36,781 nt of DNA, taken from Oligoflexia bacterium. Its GTDB lineage: Bacteria; Bdellovibrionota; UBA1018. The notes below the pieces were generated by a model. The model searched no databases. It saw only the letters and a program-made list of their open reading frames with translations, and was not told the DNA's origin. The number at the start of each line of letters is the position of its first letter. Position 1 is the first letter of the stretch. The DNA lies in contig CAIRTR010000132.1 in NCBI GenBank assembly GCA_903881565.1, positions 1 to 36,781 of the forward strand. Reading direction: 5' to 3'. Of the stretch, positions 8,605 to 17,371 are shown piece after piece. The translations under genes and the position numbers were made by a program.

Positions 8605-8967
8605 TTATTGGGCTGGTGCTAAAGTGCGAACCTGCTCAACGATTGAGGCAAACCCCGAAGGATCCACAATCGCGATGTCCGAAAGAACCTTACGATCCAA
8701 ACGAATCGAAGCTTTTTTCAAAGCGCAGACAAGCCGACTATAGCTGATGCCGTTTGCGGAAGAGGCAGCCGAAAGGCGCGCAATCCACAACTGACGGAAA
8801 TCACGCTTTTTTGCCTTGCGATCACGATAGGCATAAATGCCAGCGCGATCGACTGCTTCAGCAGTACGTTTGAATTTATTCTTACGGCCTAGGACGAAAC
8901 CTTTAGCCTTTTCGAGAACCTTATTATGACGACGACGACGTTTAAAACCACGTTTTGCGCGAGGCAT
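8605..8967 (-). CDS. rplT: 50S ribosomal protein L20
   Basis: A 120-residue basic ribosomal protein, the family's normal length. It starts MPRAKRGFKRRRRHNKVLEK and contains GRKNKFKRTAEAVDRAGIYA, RDRKAKKRDFRQLWIARLSA and the C-terminal NGISYSRLVCALKKASIRLD, all diagnostic for L20. L20 binds 23S rRNA early in large-subunit assembly, and in many bacteria it represses the rpmI-rplT message. An AAGGAG ribosome site lies 6 bases before the ATG. The gene follows rpmI by 12 bases and precedes pheS. Confidence 0.97.
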   Translation of the reverse strand: MPRAKRGFKRRRRHNKVLEKAKGFVLGRKNKFKRTAEAVDRAGIYAYRDRKAKKRDFRQLWIARLSAASSANGISYSRLVCALKKASIRLDRKVLSDIAIVDPSGFASIVEQVRTLAPAQ

Positions 8968-8979
8968 GTGTACTCCTTA

Positions 8980-9180
8980 TTATCGCGATCCGTAAGGCAA
9001 GCACTCCTCGACGTGTTTGACGTCGCCGGAGAAAACATACCCGCCCGCTCTCAATTTCAACTTTCGAGCGGAACTTTTGTTACCCAAATTATGGCGCTTG
9101 TGTGTGCGCTTGAATTTGATTTTACCTGTTGCTGTAAAAGAAAAGCGCTTTGCGGCAGCCTTCTTAGTCTTCATCTTCAT
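8980..9180 (-). CDS. rpmI: 50S ribosomal protein L35
   Basis: A 66-residue very basic protein starting MKMKTKKAAAKRFSFTATGK and continuing with HKRHNLGNKSSARKLKLR, which is L35. It ends EECLPYGSR. An AGGGG ribosome site lies 8 bases upstream of the ATG. A 134-base gap separates it from infC. In other bacteria that gap holds L20-dependent regulatory structure; here I see an A/T-rich run and a structured infC end, but nothing I can assign. Confidence 0.97.
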   Translation of the reverse strand: MKMKTKKAAAKRFSFTATGKIKFKRTHKRHNLGNKSSARKLKLRAGGYVFSGDVKHVEECLPYGSR

Positions 9181-9314
9181 TGTAAAAGCCCCTATTAGAT
9201 TCTGTAAGGTAAGGAACGTACTCTAGCCGCCCCCCTCACGTCAAGAATTTGTGCTAAAAAAACTTCTTATCTTGTAATTTTCTTGTAACTTATCCTTGGG
9301 GCCTTATCCAGGCC

Positions 9315-9980
9315 TTACCCTTCGGCCGAAGGGTCCTTCTTCGGCGTAATGATAATCCTTGGACCCACCGTAATCGTTCCCGTCTTCTTAGCGGTCCCAG
9401 GAGCCAATACCATAATGAGCTTCTTGCCTTCAAGCTTAGGAGGAGCTTCGATGCACCCCACGTCCTTCACGAGATCGACAAGCTGATTCATCATTCTAAA
9501 GCCCTGATCCACATAAGTGATCTCACGACCGCGGAACATGATCGTAATCTTCGCCTTGTCCCCGTCAATGAGGAACTGGCGAACATTTTTGAACTTATAA
9601 TCAAGATCGTGAATATCAGTCTGAGGACGAAGCTGAACTTCTTTTACCTTGATGACTGTCTGCTTTTTCTTGGCAATATGCTCTTTTTTCTTCTTTTCGT
9701 ACTTAAATTTGCCGTAATCGCAGATTTTACAAACGGGAGGGGAAGCATTTGGAGAAACTTCCATGAGATCCAAACCCTTGTCGCGCGCCATTTGCAGCGC
9801 TTCAAACGTAGGGACAACGCCCACCTGACCGCCGACTTCGTCGATCAAGCGAACTTGAGGCACACGAATGCGCTCATTAATACGATGTTCGTCTTTATTT
9901 GGATTTACTAACGGTGCTCGCGGAAAGCGAGGGCGTGGAAAAGATGGTCCTGGGGGTCCAGAGGGTGGTGAAAAATTCAT
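9315..9980 (-). CDS. infC: Translation initiation factor IF-3 with Pro-rich N-terminal extension
   Basis: IF-3 binds the 30S subunit and polices start-codon choice. The core is clear: DEHRINERIRVPQVRLIDEV, DLMEVSPNASPPVCKICDYG, KFKYEKKKKEHIAKKKQ, VKEVQLRPQTDIHDLDYKFK, and the C-terminal domain IMFRGREITYVDQGFRMM. It has 221 residues against 180 in E. coli. The extra length is mainly a Pro/Arg/Phe-rich N-terminal extension of about 30 residues. The start is ATG at 9980, not the AUU/AUC type that allows IF-3 autoregulation elsewhere. AGGAGG lies 18 bases upstream, too far by normal rules, and a small perfect hairpin fills the space. No near-cognate codon lies at the ideal distance. Confidence 0.95.
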   Translation of the reverse strand: MNFSPPSGPPGPSFPRPRFPRAPLVNPNKDEHRINERIRVPQVRLIDEVGGQVGVVPTFEALQMARDKGLDLMEVSPNASPPVCKICDYGKFKYEKKKKEHIAKKKQTVIKVKEVQLRPQTDIHDLDYKFKNVRQFLIDGDKAKITIMFRGREITYVDQGFRMMNQLVDLVKDVGCIEAPPKLEGKKLIMVLAPGTAKKTGTITVGPRIIITPKKDPSAEG

Positions 9981-9982
9981 TC

Positions 9983-9999
9983 GTTTTTTGTGAAAAAAC
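9983..9999 (-). promoter_or_regulatory. Hairpin between ribosome site and infC start codon
   Basis: On the transcribed strand a 7-base stem (GTTTTTT with AAAAAAC) and a CAC loop lie between AGGAGG (9997-10002) and the ATG (9980). Without the hairpin the ribosome site is 18 bases from the start codon. Folding the stem would bring them much closer but uses the last G of the ribosome site. With six A-U pairs the stem is weak, so it may act as a temperature- or ribosome-sensitive spacer. The role is inference. Confidence 0.4.
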
Positions 10000-10015
10000 C
10001 TCCTATTCCGCTAAA

Positions 10016-10044
10016 GGAATACCGAAGGTCTGTCCTTGTGTCAA
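10016..10044 (-). promoter_or_regulatory. Possible promoter of the infC operon
   Basis: A perfect TTGACA (10039-10044) is followed after 17 bases by TATTCC (10016-10021), a moderate -10 match, just upstream of the infC ribosome site. It lies just downstream, in the direction of transcription, of a hairpin (10050-10081, stem CCTAAGC/GCTTAGG) after the preceding gene. The position is right for the translation operon, but the -10 element is weak. Confidence 0.35.
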
Positions 10045-10108
10045 GTGACCCTAAGCCCCCTTCGTGAGAAAGGCGCTTAGGATCCCTAAACCTTTGTTCC
10101 TTTATTTA

Positions 10109-10519
10109 TTAATTCGCAGAAGAGGCTGCGTGGGTTGAACTTTTGGCCTTCTTGGAAGACGTTTTGGCCACTTTTTTACGTGGAGCGGCCTTCTTGGCAG
10201 GTTTTCCACCCGCTTTTGCCGCTTTTTTCACTTTTTTCAGAAGAGTTTCAAACTCTTTGCGTTGAGCCACGACCAGCTTACGAAGCTTATTCACTTCTGC
10301 TGGGAGGGACTTCTGAAAACGCGCCAGTTCTTTGCGCTCAGTTTCCAAGAAGGTTCGCACTTTGCCCACATCAGCCGAAAGAAGCTTCTTCACTTCTTTG
10401 CCCTGTTTTTCAGCATATTTACGGGCTTCATCAATCCAGCCTTTGTTCTTGACCAGACTCTGAAGACGTCCCTGTGCTGCTTTAAGATTCTCGACAACTT
10501 TACTGAGTTCTGTATTCAT
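10109..10519 (-). CDS. Histone-H1-like lysine/alanine-rich protein
   Basis: A small basic protein in two parts: a long amphipathic helical region (MNTELSKVVENLKAAQGRLQ onward to about residue 95, heptad-like, coiled coil or phasin-like) and a C-terminal tail of Lys, Ala, Pro and Ser repeats (KKAAKAGGKPAKKAAPRKK and so on). The tail is like bacterial H1-type histones and resembles nucleoid-associated proteins of this lineage. DNA or polyanion binding is inferred from composition only. I prefer the ATG at 10519 because GGA lies just before it and the eight extra residues from the upstream ATG (10543, MKKGIIGI) look unlike the rest. It is encoded alone between nadE and infC. Confidence 0.6.
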   Translation of the reverse strand: MNTELSKVVENLKAAQGRLQSLVKNKGWIDEARKYAEKQGKEVKKLLSADVGKVRTFLETERKELARFQKSLPAEVNKLRKLVVAQRKEFETLLKKVKKAAKAGGKPAKKAAPRKKVAKTSSKKAKSSTHAASSAN

Positions 10520-10606
10520 AATTCCAATAATTCCTTTCTTCATCCTGATACCCGTTTCGACAAAAAGTTATGGCCCAAAAAGAGGCTCAGTTAGAAATAG
10601 CATTTT

Positions 10607-10622
10607 TTGCGGGCTGCCGCAA
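10607..10622. repeat. Hairpin just after the nadE stop codon
   Basis: TTGCGG and CCGCAA form a 6-base perfect stem with a GCTG loop. It lies immediately downstream of the nadE stop. On the nadE strand it is followed by A residues, not U, so a standard intrinsic terminator is not supported. It may stabilise the nadE mRNA end or be part of a weak terminator. Confidence 0.3.
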
Positions 10623-10623
10623 T

Positions 10624-12318
10624 TCAAGTTTCCCAGTGCTTTGCGATCGGAATTCTACGCCCTACGCCAAAAGCCTTGGAACTCACTTTCAAAACCGGGG
10701 CGGCTTGCCGTCGCTTGTATTCGCTTCGCTCCACGGTGCGCAGGACATCTCTCACCCACCCCGGCTTTTGTGACTTCGCCTTTTGCGCCATTTTGCTCTC
10801 AATTGCAGAGACTGCCGTGCCTTTTTCAATGTACTCAAAAAGCACCTCATCCAAAAGATCATAAGGGGGAAGTGTATCTTGATCAGTTTGGTTAGGCCGC
10901 AATTCCGCCGAAGGAGCCTTGGTAATGCTGCGATTAGGGATCGGATTATCGTACAGAGCGTTTAAATGCTTCGCTAACTCATACACCCGAGTTTTGAGCA
11001 AATCCCCGATCGGAGCAAGCGCGCCAGCCATATCCCCATAAAGTGTGCAATATCCCATGGCAGTTTCCGACTTATTGCCCGTCGTAAGCGTCAAAGCGTT
11101 ATAATGATTGGCAAGCGTCATGAGGATGACCCCTCGAAGCCTGGATTGTAGATTCTCAAGCGCCAGGGGAGCAAGTACCCCCCCCCGAGGCTCGGCAATT
11201 TCGCGACTCATTGCGGAAAACAAAAACTTAATGGGCCGCACCTCAAAGCGCATGCCGAGGTTCGTAGCCAAAATCTCCGCGTCTTCAAGGCTATGACTCG
11301 AAGAAACCTGAGAGGGCATCGCCAAACCCAAAACGTTTTGCGGACCCAACGCCTTAGCTGCAAGCACGGCCACTACGGCAGAATCAATTCCTCCGCTAAG
11401 CCCCATTACGGCAGTCTTAAACCCCGTTCGCAGGAAATACTCGCGCACCCCCGTCACCAAGGCACGGCCTAGAATTTCAAGCTCACTGGGCCTCTCATCT
11501 TCCCTTGCAGGCGTTTCAGGCGATTCCCAGAGGCAACTGCCTGACTCAAAATCGACTTCAAGGACACCAAATGAATTCTTAAAATACGGCAGCCGACCTG
11601 ATAACTCACCACTGGCATTGAGAGCAAAAGAACCACCATCAAACAGGATTTCATCTGTCGCGCCCACTTGATTGACGTAAACCAAGGGCGCCTTCAACAT
11701 CCGAGCGGCATCTTTATGAAGGCTTTCGCGATGAACACTCTTCTCCATCACATAGGGACTGGCCGAGAGTGAAATGATGATTTCGGCGCGCTCGCGGCGA
11801 TAACTCTCCAAAGGATCACGACCGTAGAGCTTGCGCCCAAAGGCCGTATCATTCCCCCAAAGGTCCTCACAGATCGCAAAGGCAATGAGATGCCCCTCGC
11901 ACTCCCAAAGGGCGTTTTCTTTTGCCGGCTCAAAGTAGCGCGCTTCATCGAATACATCATAGGTGGGAAGCAGGGTCTTGGCTTGGCGAAACACCCGCTT
12001 GCCGTCTTGGAGAACAGTTATGACGTTTTGAGCGGGTTTTCCCTCATCCGAGGGGTTTTTCGAAATATGTCCCACGACAAGCGCACAAGTCTGCCCCTTT
12101 GTGGCATTGAGCAGGTCCTCAATAGCGGCTTCGTTTCGCTCGAAAATTTCGGGGCGCTCAATGAGATCAAGAGGTGGATACCCACAAACCGCAAGCTCGG
12201 GGGTCAAAAGCAAACGGGCCTGTTTTGAGCAGGCCCGTTTATAGGCTTCTTTGATTTTCTTAACATTCGCCTCAAACGCCCCAATAACTGGATCGATCTG
12301 AGCGATTGCGATTTTCAA
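10624..12318 (-). CDS. nadE: Glutamine-dependent NAD+ synthetase
   Basis: A two-domain 564-residue enzyme that amidates nicotinate adenine dinucleotide to NAD+. The N-terminal nitrilase-like glutaminase domain has the triad E41 (LLLTPELAVCGYPPLDL), K114 (RQAKTLLPTYDVFDEARYF) and C150 (IAFAICEDLWG). The C-terminal synthetase has the PP-loop GLSGGIDSAVVAVLAAKALG (306-325), then LTTGNKSETAMGYCTLYGDM and SITKAPSAELRPNQTDQD. Both halves look intact, so it should use glutamine and not only free ammonia. The start is unusual: TTG at 12318, with AGGA ten bases upstream and an in-frame TAG just before it, so no ATG is possible. It follows ndk by 21 bases and is probably co-transcribed with it. Confidence 0.95.
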   Translation of the reverse strand: MKIAIAQIDPVIGAFEANVKKIKEAYKRACSKQARLLLTPELAVCGYPPLDLIERPEIFERNEAAIEDLLNATKGQTCALVVGHISKNPSDEGKPAQNVITVLQDGKRVFRQAKTLLPTYDVFDEARYFEPAKENALWECEGHLIAFAICEDLWGNDTAFGRKLYGRDPLESYRRERAEIIISLSASPYVMEKSVHRESLHKDAARMLKAPLVYVNQVGATDEILFDGGSFALNASGELSGRLPYFKNSFGVLEVDFESGSCLWESPETPAREDERPSELEILGRALVTGVREYFLRTGFKTAVMGLSGGIDSAVVAVLAAKALGPQNVLGLAMPSQVSSSHSLEDAEILATNLGMRFEVRPIKFLFSAMSREIAEPRGGVLAPLALENLQSRLRGVILMTLANHYNALTLTTGNKSETAMGYCTLYGDMAGALAPIGDLLKTRVYELAKHLNALYDNPIPNRSITKAPSAELRPNQTDQDTLPPYDLLDEVLFEYIEKGTAVSAIESKMAQKAKSQKPGWVRDVLRTVERSEYKRRQAAPVLKVSSKAFGVGRRIPIAKHWET

Positions 12319-12339
12319 AGGTTTTTCATCCTATTCAGA

Positions 12340-12768
12340 TTAGAAGCGCTTTTGTAGCTCAGCTTTATCGAAGAAGTATGCGATTTCACGCTCTGCAGAT
12401 TGCAGGCTATCAGAGCCATGACAGGCATTGGCTTCTAAGCTATCAGCAAAATCCTTGCGAATCGTCCCTGGAAGCGCCTTCGCAGGATCCGTAGCGCCCA
12501 TGATTTCACGCCCCAAAGCAACCGCGTTTTCACCTTCTAGGCAAAACAACAATACAGGACCACTGGTCATGAACTGAACAAGACTCTGATAAAAAGGGCG
12601 TTCTTTGTGTTCAATGTAAAAGCCTTCGGCTTTTTCACGCGAAAGACGCGTAAACTTGGCAGCCGCAATGCGAAGACCCCGTTTTTCAAAACGGGTCAAA
12701 ATTTCGCCTACGACGTTTTTTGCCACAGCGTTTGGTTTTACGATCGAAAAAGTTTTCTCAATAGCCAT
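12340..12768 (-). CDS. ndk: Nucleoside diphosphate kinase
   Basis: A 142-residue enzyme of the usual length that transfers the gamma-phosphate of ATP to other (d)NDPs through a phosphohistidine. It starts with [15 protein letters not shown] and carries RERP-type [35 protein letters not shown], and the active-site motif NACHGSDS with H117. A GGAGGG ribosome site lies 7 bases upstream of the ATG. It sits between sucD and nadE on the same strand and seems to have its own promoter starting inside the end of sucD. Confidence 0.96.
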   Translation of the reverse strand: MAIEKTFSIVKPNAVAKNVVGEILTRFEKRGLRIAAAKFTRLSREKAEGFYIEHKERPFYQSLVQFMTSGPVLLFCLEGENAVALGREIMGATDPAKALPGTIRKDFADSLEANACHGSDSLQSAEREIAYFFDKAELQKRF

Positions 12769-12813
12769 CTAAAATCCCTCCGTTAACGTTTGTCCGACTG
12801 ATTAGCTCAAATC

Positions 12814-12842
12814 TCTATAGATTGCGAGTCCTACTTTTTCAA
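12814..12842 (-). promoter_or_regulatory. Predicted sigma-70-type promoter for ndk-nadE
   Basis: TTGAAA (12837-12842, five of six consensus bases) overlaps the last codons of sucD. It is followed by a 17-base spacer and TATAGA (12814-12819, four of six). The -10 element is about 45 bases upstream of the ndk start codon, leaving a short leader with a GGAGGG ribosome site. This would let ndk and nadE be expressed apart from the TCA genes. It is a pattern match only. Confidence 0.45.
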
Positions 12843-13703
12843 GGCCTTAGCCATGGTAGAGCCAAGATCAGCGGGACTTCTGGAAATATGCACACCGGCG
12901 GCTTCCAGCGCAGCAAATTTCTCAGCAGCTGTTCCCTTGCCACCCGAAATAATGGCCCCAGCATGCCCCATGCGCTTGCCGGCAGGAGCCGAAGCACCGC
13001 CGATGAATCCTACCACAGGTTTTTTAAATTCACGCTTGATATAGTCTGCTGCTTCTTCTTCGGCGGTTCCACCGATTTCACCGATCATCACCACGCCATG
13101 GGTATCAGAGTCTCGATTGAAAGCTTCGAGCACATCAATGAAATTCGTTCCGTTGATCGGATCTCCTCCGATACCAACACAGGTACTCTGACCGATCCCA
13201 AGCTGAGTCAGCTGAAACACCGCTTCATAGGTCAAAGTTCCCGAGCGTGAAACCACGCCAATGTTTCCAGCCTTATGAATGTGTCCTGGCATAATCCCGA
13301 TTTTGCACTGACCGGGGGTGATGATTCCGGGGCAATTAGGACCAATGAGTCTTGATTTGCTGTTCTGAAGCTGACGCTTAACGGCCAACATATCGCGAAC
13401 AGGGATCCCTTCGGTGATACAGGTAATCAATTCAATCCCCGCATCGATGGCTTCGCAAATCGCGTCTGCGGCGCCTGGAGGAGGCACGAAAATCATCGTG
13501 GCATTGGCGCCCGTCTTCTTGACCGCTTCTTCAACCGTATCGAAAACAGGAAAGCCTTCGTGAGTCTGTCCCCCACGGCCCGGGGTAACTCCGCCCACGA
13601 CCTGCGTGCCATAGTCACGACATCCGATGGAGTGATAGGTTCCTTGTGAGCCAGTGAGGCCCTGGCAAATCAACTTTGTATTTTTTCCAACCCAAATTGA
13701 CAT
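12831..13703 (-). CDS. sucD: Succinyl-CoA synthetase (ADP-forming) alpha subunit
   Basis: The 290-residue CoA-binding and phosphohistidine subunit of the TCA enzyme that converts succinyl-CoA to succinate with ATP or GTP synthesis. The N-terminal Rossmann CoA domain contains [13 protein letters not shown] (13-25) and [12 protein letters not shown] (37-48), followed by TEGIPVRDM and [10 protein letters not shown] (121-130). The ligase domain contains [10 protein letters not shown] and [14 protein letters not shown]. The phosphorylated histidine is H247 in [10 protein letters not shown]. An AAGGAG ribosome site precedes the ATG, 12 bases after the sucC stop. Length and motifs are normal. Confidence 0.97.
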   Translation of the reverse strand: MSIWVGKNTKLICQGLTGSQGTYHSIGCRDYGTQVVGGVTPGRGGQTHEGFPVFDTVEEAVKKTGANATMIFVPPPGAADAICEAIDAGIELITCITEGIPVRDMLAVKRQLQNSKSRLIGPNCPGIITPGQCKIGIMPGHIHKAGNIGVVSRSGTLTYEAVFQLTQLGIGQSTCVGIGGDPINGTNFIDVLEAFNRDSDTHGVVMIGEIGGTAEEEAADYIKREFKKPVVGFIGGASAPAGKRMGHAGAIISGGKGTAAEKFAALEAAGVHISRSPADLGSTMAKALKK

Positions 13704-13715
13704 GATCGTAACTCC

Positions 13716-14906
13716 TTAATTGCCTTTAGCGGCTGCTACGACTTTTTTAGCCGCATCCGTAAGTTCTGTTGCTGCATTAATCTTAAGCCCTGAATTTGCG
13801 AGAAGCTCTTTGCCCTTCTCGACATTCGTGCCTTCAAGTCTGACCACCAATGGGACCTTAAGCGAGAGCTCACGAGCCGCGGCGATAATCCCCTCAGCGA
13901 TCACATCACACTTCATGATGCCGCCGAAGATATTCACAAGAATCGCCTTCACAGCCGGGTCTTTAAGAATAATCTTAAACGCCGCCGAAACTTTTTCTTT
14001 GGTTGCGCCGCCGCCCACATCCAAGAAGTTTGCAGGGTCACCCCCATGAAGCTTGATGATGTCCATCGTCGCCATCGCAAGGCCTGCGCCATTGACAAGG
14101 CAACCGATATTGCCACTCAAGGCAATATAGGAGAGGTCGTACTTGGAAGCTTCGACATCTGCGGCATTCTCTTCGAGAAGATCACGCATCTCAACAACTT
14201 CGGGATGGCGAAACATCGCATTGTCATCAAAATTAATTTTTGCATCGAGCGCCAATAATGCACCACTTTTGGTCAAAATTAGCGGATTGATTTCGACCTG
14301 GGAGCAATCACTCTGCACGAAGCAGTTATAGATTCCTCTAAAAAATCCGACCGCCTCTTTGGTTTGCTCAGGCGTCAATCCCAAGGACTTCGCAAGTTTC
14401 CGGCCATGAAACGGCTGATAACCGGTCACGGGACTCACCGCGACTTTGCAAATTTTTTCGGGAGACTTGTGGGCGACTTCTTCAATCTCCATCCCACCTT
14501 CGGTTGATGCCATCATCACGACGCTCGAAAGGGCGCGATCGATGACAATCCCAAAGTAAAGCTCGCGAGCAATTTCGGAGCCTTCTTCAATCCACAATTT
14601 ATGAACTTTTTTACCTTCAGCGCCAGTCTGCGGTGTAACCAGGGTTTTTCCCATGATTTCCTGAGCGGCTGCTTTGACTCCTGAGAGATCTTTACAGACT
14701 TTCACGCCGCCAGCCTTACCTCGGCCTCCAGCATGAATCTGAGCCTTCACAACCCAAACCGCGTTTCCGCGCTCTTTGGCCAAGTCCTGCGCCGCTTTTT
14801 CAGCGCGCCCAGCAACATCGGCACCTTCTTCAACCAGACGTCCTTCAGGCACGCGCACGTTGAATTTTTTCAATAGCTGTTTGGCCTGATACTCATGAAT
14901 GTTCAT
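13716..14906 (-). CDS. sucC: Succinyl-CoA synthetase (ADP-forming) beta subunit
   Basis: The 396-residue nucleotide-binding ATP-grasp subunit, the partner of SucD. It starts [20 protein letters not shown], with the ATP-grasp Lys and glycine loop [19 protein letters not shown] (52-70), metal and nucleotide residues in QVEINPLIL, and the C-terminal flavodoxin-like ligase domain with [31 protein letters not shown] and [15 protein letters not shown] lies 8 bases before the ATG. The mdh-sucC gap contains a strong alternative hairpin, so sucCD may be partly uncoupled from mdh. The nucleotide specificity (ATP or GTP) cannot be settled by eye. Confidence 0.97.
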   Translation of the reverse strand: MNIHEYQAKQLLKKFNVRVPEGRLVEEGADVAGRAEKAAQDLAKERGNAVWVVKAQIHAGGRGKAGGVKVCKDLSGVKAAAQEIMGKTLVTPQTGAEGKKVHKLWIEEGSEIARELYFGIVIDRALSSVVMMASTEGGMEIEEVAHKSPEKICKVAVSPVTGYQPFHGRKLAKSLGLTPEQTKEAVGFFRGIYNCFVQSDCSQVEINPLILTKSGALLALDAKINFDDNAMFRHPEVVEMRDLLEENAADVEASKYDLSYIALSGNIGCLVNGAGLAMATMDIIKLHGGDPANFLDVGGGATKEKVSAAFKIILKDPAVKAILVNIFGGIMKCDVIAEGIIAAARELSLKVPLVVRLEGTNVEKGKELLANSGLKINAATELTDAAKKVVAAAKGN

Positions 14907-14933
14907 TCGATATTCTCCAAATAAGAAAAGACA

Positions 14934-14984
14934 GTCGGGCGGGGCGTGGCGTATGCCGTGGCAGCAGCCACGTCCCCACCTGAC
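14934..14984 (-). promoter_or_regulatory. Switchable hairpin between mdh and sucC
   Basis: Arms 14934-14950 and 14967-14984 pair over about 16 positions, with one bulge, one G-T pair and one mismatch. The inner half of this stem competes with a second stem, because CGTGGC occurs twice (14945-14950 and 14957-14962) and either copy can pair with GCCACG (14967-14972). On the transcript the structure is followed by a U-rich stretch (TGTCTTTTCTTATTT) and then the sucC ribosome site. It could be an attenuator, a terminator or an mRNA stability element. Confidence 0.5.
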
Positions 14985-14997
14985 TTATACTGATTGA

Positions 14998-15942
14998 TTA
15001 AACGCCTAATTTAGCCATCGCTTCCACAAGCTCCTTCACGGAGGCTGCGGATTTTTCGAACATGGCCTTTTCTTCGCTGTTTAAGCTCAAGGTTGGAATG
15101 CTTTCCAAGCCCTTTGCACCGAGTTTCGCTACGACGCCGCAAAAGAGATCTTTCGTTCCATATTCGCCCTGCAAAAGCACGGCGCATGGAAGATAGCGTT
15201 TCTTGTCTTTAATGATCGCTTCAGCCATTTGAACAGCTGCAGCCGAAGGCGCGTAATATGCCGAACCTGTTTTAAGGAGGTTCACGATTTCAGCGCCACC
15301 TTTACGGGTACGGTCCACGATCGCATCGATTTTCTCTTTAGAGAGCAATTGCTCCAGAGGGATCCCGCCCACAGTCACGTAACGAGGCATTGGAACCATC
15401 GTATCGCCATGGCCACCGAACACGAATGCTTGAACGTCTTCGACGCTCACATCCAGTTCGCGAGCGATGAAGCTACGGAAACGAGCGCCATCAAGCACGC
15501 CAGCCATCCCGAGCACGCGCTCACGAGGAAAGCCTGACGCCTTCATCGCAACGTGGCACATCGCATCCAGAGGATTACTCACGATGATGAGGACAGAATG
15601 CGGAGAGAACTTTGCCGATTGCTCAGCGCACTCTTTCACGATCTTTGCGTTGGTGGAGAGCAAATCGTCACGAGACATCCCTGGTTTACGAGGAAGTCCA
15701 GCCGTGATGATCACCACATCCGAATCCTGGGTCAGCGCATAATCGCTGCCGCCCGTGATATTCGAATCAAAGCCTTCAACAGGCGAAGATTCGTGAAGAT
15801 CCAGAGCGCGACCTTTTGCCGCATCTCCATTGATATCAATGAGGACCACATCACCCAACTCACGAGACGCAGCCCAGTGAGCGCAGGTTGAACCTACGAA
15901 TCCAGCTCCGATGACGGAAATTTTTGCACGACGAGTAGCCAT
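14998..15942 (-). CDS. mdh: Malate dehydrogenase, LDH-like type
   Basis: A 314-residue NAD-dependent malate dehydrogenase of the lactate-dehydrogenase-like group. It has the Rossmann motif [14 protein letters not shown] (8-21) with acidic D36 in LIDIN, which favours NAD. The substrate loop [15 protein letters not shown] carries Arg85 (dicarboxylate-type, where LDH has Gln). It also has [13 protein letters not shown] and the catalytic [10 protein letters not shown] (H178). I choose ATG 15942, three codons after a GTG at 15951, because AAAGG is better spaced for it. A small hairpin (CCGCT/AGCGG, 15958-15974) lies just before the ribosome site. It sits between icd and sucC. Confidence 0.95.
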   Translation of the reverse strand: MATRRAKISVIGAGFVGSTCAHWAASRELGDVVLIDINGDAAKGRALDLHESSPVEGFDSNITGGSDYALTQDSDVVIITAGLPRKPGMSRDDLLSTNAKIVKECAEQSAKFSPHSVLIIVSNPLDAMCHVAMKASGFPRERVLGMAGVLDGARFRSFIARELDVSVEDVQAFVFGGHGDTMVPMPRYVTVGGIPLEQLLSKEKIDAIVDRTRKGGAEIVNLLKTGSAYYAPSAAAVQMAEAIIKDKKRYLPCAVLLQGEYGTKDLFCGVVAKLGAKGLESIPTLSLNSEEKAMFEKSAASVKELVEAMAKLGV

Positions 15943-16016
15943 ATGAATCACCTTTCTCCGCTAATAATGAGCGGAAATTTGTTTACCATCTATTTAGATG
16001 CCTATTTACCCACCCA

Positions 16017-17345
16017 CTATTTCATATGAGCAATAACTTCTTGCCCGAACTCAGAACACTTCACTTCAACAACGTTCGTTTTGCCTTCTTCTTTCATCAA
16101 GCGAGCAAAATCGTAAGTCACGCGACCGGCACCGATAGCGCCATCCATGCCTTTAATAATCAGATCAGCAGCTTCGTTCCAGCCCAAATATCTGAGCATC
16201 ATCTCAGCCGAGAGGATGACAGAACCTGGATTGACTTTATCGAGATCTGCGTACTTTGGAGCGGTTCCGTGCGTGGCTTCAAACACGGCATGACCCGTGA
16301 TGTAGTTCGCGTTTCCGCCGGGAGCAATTCCGATTCCACCGATTTGAGCAGCCAAAGCATCCGAAAGATAATCGCCATTGAGGTTAAGCGTCGCAATGAC
16401 GTCAAACTCTTCAGGACGTGTCAGCACTTGCTGAAGCGTGATATCGGCAATCGCATCTTTAATCAGGATTTTGCCAGAGGCGAGTTGTTCTTTTTGCTCA
16501 GCGTTTGCAGCGGCTTCGCCCTTTTCTTTTTTCGTGCGTTCCCACTGATCCCAGGTGTAGGTCTGATTTGGGAATTCGCGCTCAGCCAAGGCATACGCCC
16601 AGTTACGGAATGCGCCTTCGGTGTATTTCATGATGTTGCCCTTGTGGACAATCGTCACCGACTTGCTCTTATTGACCACTGCGTATTGAATGGCGGAGCG
16701 GAAGAGTCTTTCGGTTCCTTCTTGCGACACAGGCTTGATGCCAAGTCCCGTGGTTTCTGGGAAACGAATTTTGGCGTAATCCTTCGGAAAGGTTTCTTTT
16801 AAGAAATTCAGCATTTTCTTCGCGCCATCACTGCCCATTTCAAACTCAATGCCGCAATAGATGTCTTCAGTATTCTCGCGGAAAATGACCATGTTCACTT
16901 TGTGGGGCGCCTTCACGGGAGAAGGAACACCTTTGAACCAACGCACGGGACGAAGACAAACGTACAGATCAAGCATCTGTCTCAGCGCGACGTTTAGGGA
17001 ACGAATTCCACCGCCGATTGGGGTGGTGAGAGGACCCTTGATCGATACGAGATAATGGCGCATGGCCGTGATCGTATCTTCGGGGAGCCAGTCGTTAAAT
17101 TGCGTGAAGGCTTTTTCGCCGGCATAAACTTCGAACCACTCGATCTTGCGATCGCCGCCGTAAGCTTTTGCAACAGCAGCATCAATGACTTTTTGGGAAG
17201 AGCGCCAAATATCACGGCCGGTGCCATCGCCTTCAATGAACGGAATCACCGGGTGATTCGGGACCTTGAGTTTTCCATTTGTAATAGTGATTGTTTCGCC
17301 AGTTTTCGGTGCGGTAAGTTTTTTGAACTGCGGAGCCTGAGCCAT
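16017..17345 (-). CDS. icd: NADP-dependent isocitrate dehydrogenase
   Basis: A 442-residue homodimeric enzyme of the E. coli Icd type that oxidises isocitrate to 2-oxoglutarate and makes NADPH. It shows [13 protein letters not shown] (35-47), [20 protein letters not shown] (107-126) with S116 at the place of the regulatory phosphoserine of E. coli, [54 protein letters not shown], and [20 protein letters not shown]. The K364-Y365 pair marks NADP preference. No aceK kinase is visible here. Length is slightly above E. coli Icd (416), mostly from an insertion near residues 270-290. AGGGAGG lies 10 bases before the ATG. The gene heads the TCA cluster. Confidence 0.97.
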   Translation of the reverse strand: MAQAPQFKKLTAPKTGETITITNGKLKVPNHPVIPFIEGDGTGRDIWRSSQKVIDAAVAKAYGGDRKIEWFEVYAGEKAFTQFNDWLPEDTITAMRHYLVSIKGPLTTPIGGGIRSLNVALRQMLDLYVCLRPVRWFKGVPSPVKAPHKVNMVIFRENTEDIYCGIEFEMGSDGAKKMLNFLKETFPKDYAKIRFPETTGLGIKPVSQEGTERLFRSAIQYAVVNKSKSVTIVHKGNIMKYTEGAFRNWAYALAEREFPNQTYTWDQWERTKKEKGEAAANAEQKEQLASGKILIKDAIADITLQQVLTRPEEFDVIATLNLNGDYLSDALAAQIGGIGIAPGGNANYITGHAVFEATHGTAPKYADLDKVNPGSVILSAEMMLRYLGWNEAADLIIKGMDGAIGAGRVTYDFARLMKEEGKTNVVEVKCSEFGQEVIAHMK

Positions 17346-17371
17346 ATTCGGAATGCCTCCCTAAGCATTTA

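Noticed and set aside
9181-9314. Separate rpmI promoter in the infC-rpmI gap
   Set aside because: TTGACG is present, but no acceptable -10 box lies at 16-18 bases.
10050-10081. Terminator after the histone-like gene
   Set aside because: The CCTAAGC/GCTTAGG stem is real, but no U run follows on the transcribed strand, so I did not call an intrinsic terminator.
16026-16802. Long plus-strand open frame (258 codons) opposite icd
   Set aside because: Its translation has no family-like features, it lies wholly antisense to a highly conserved gene, and its length follows from the codon bias of icd.
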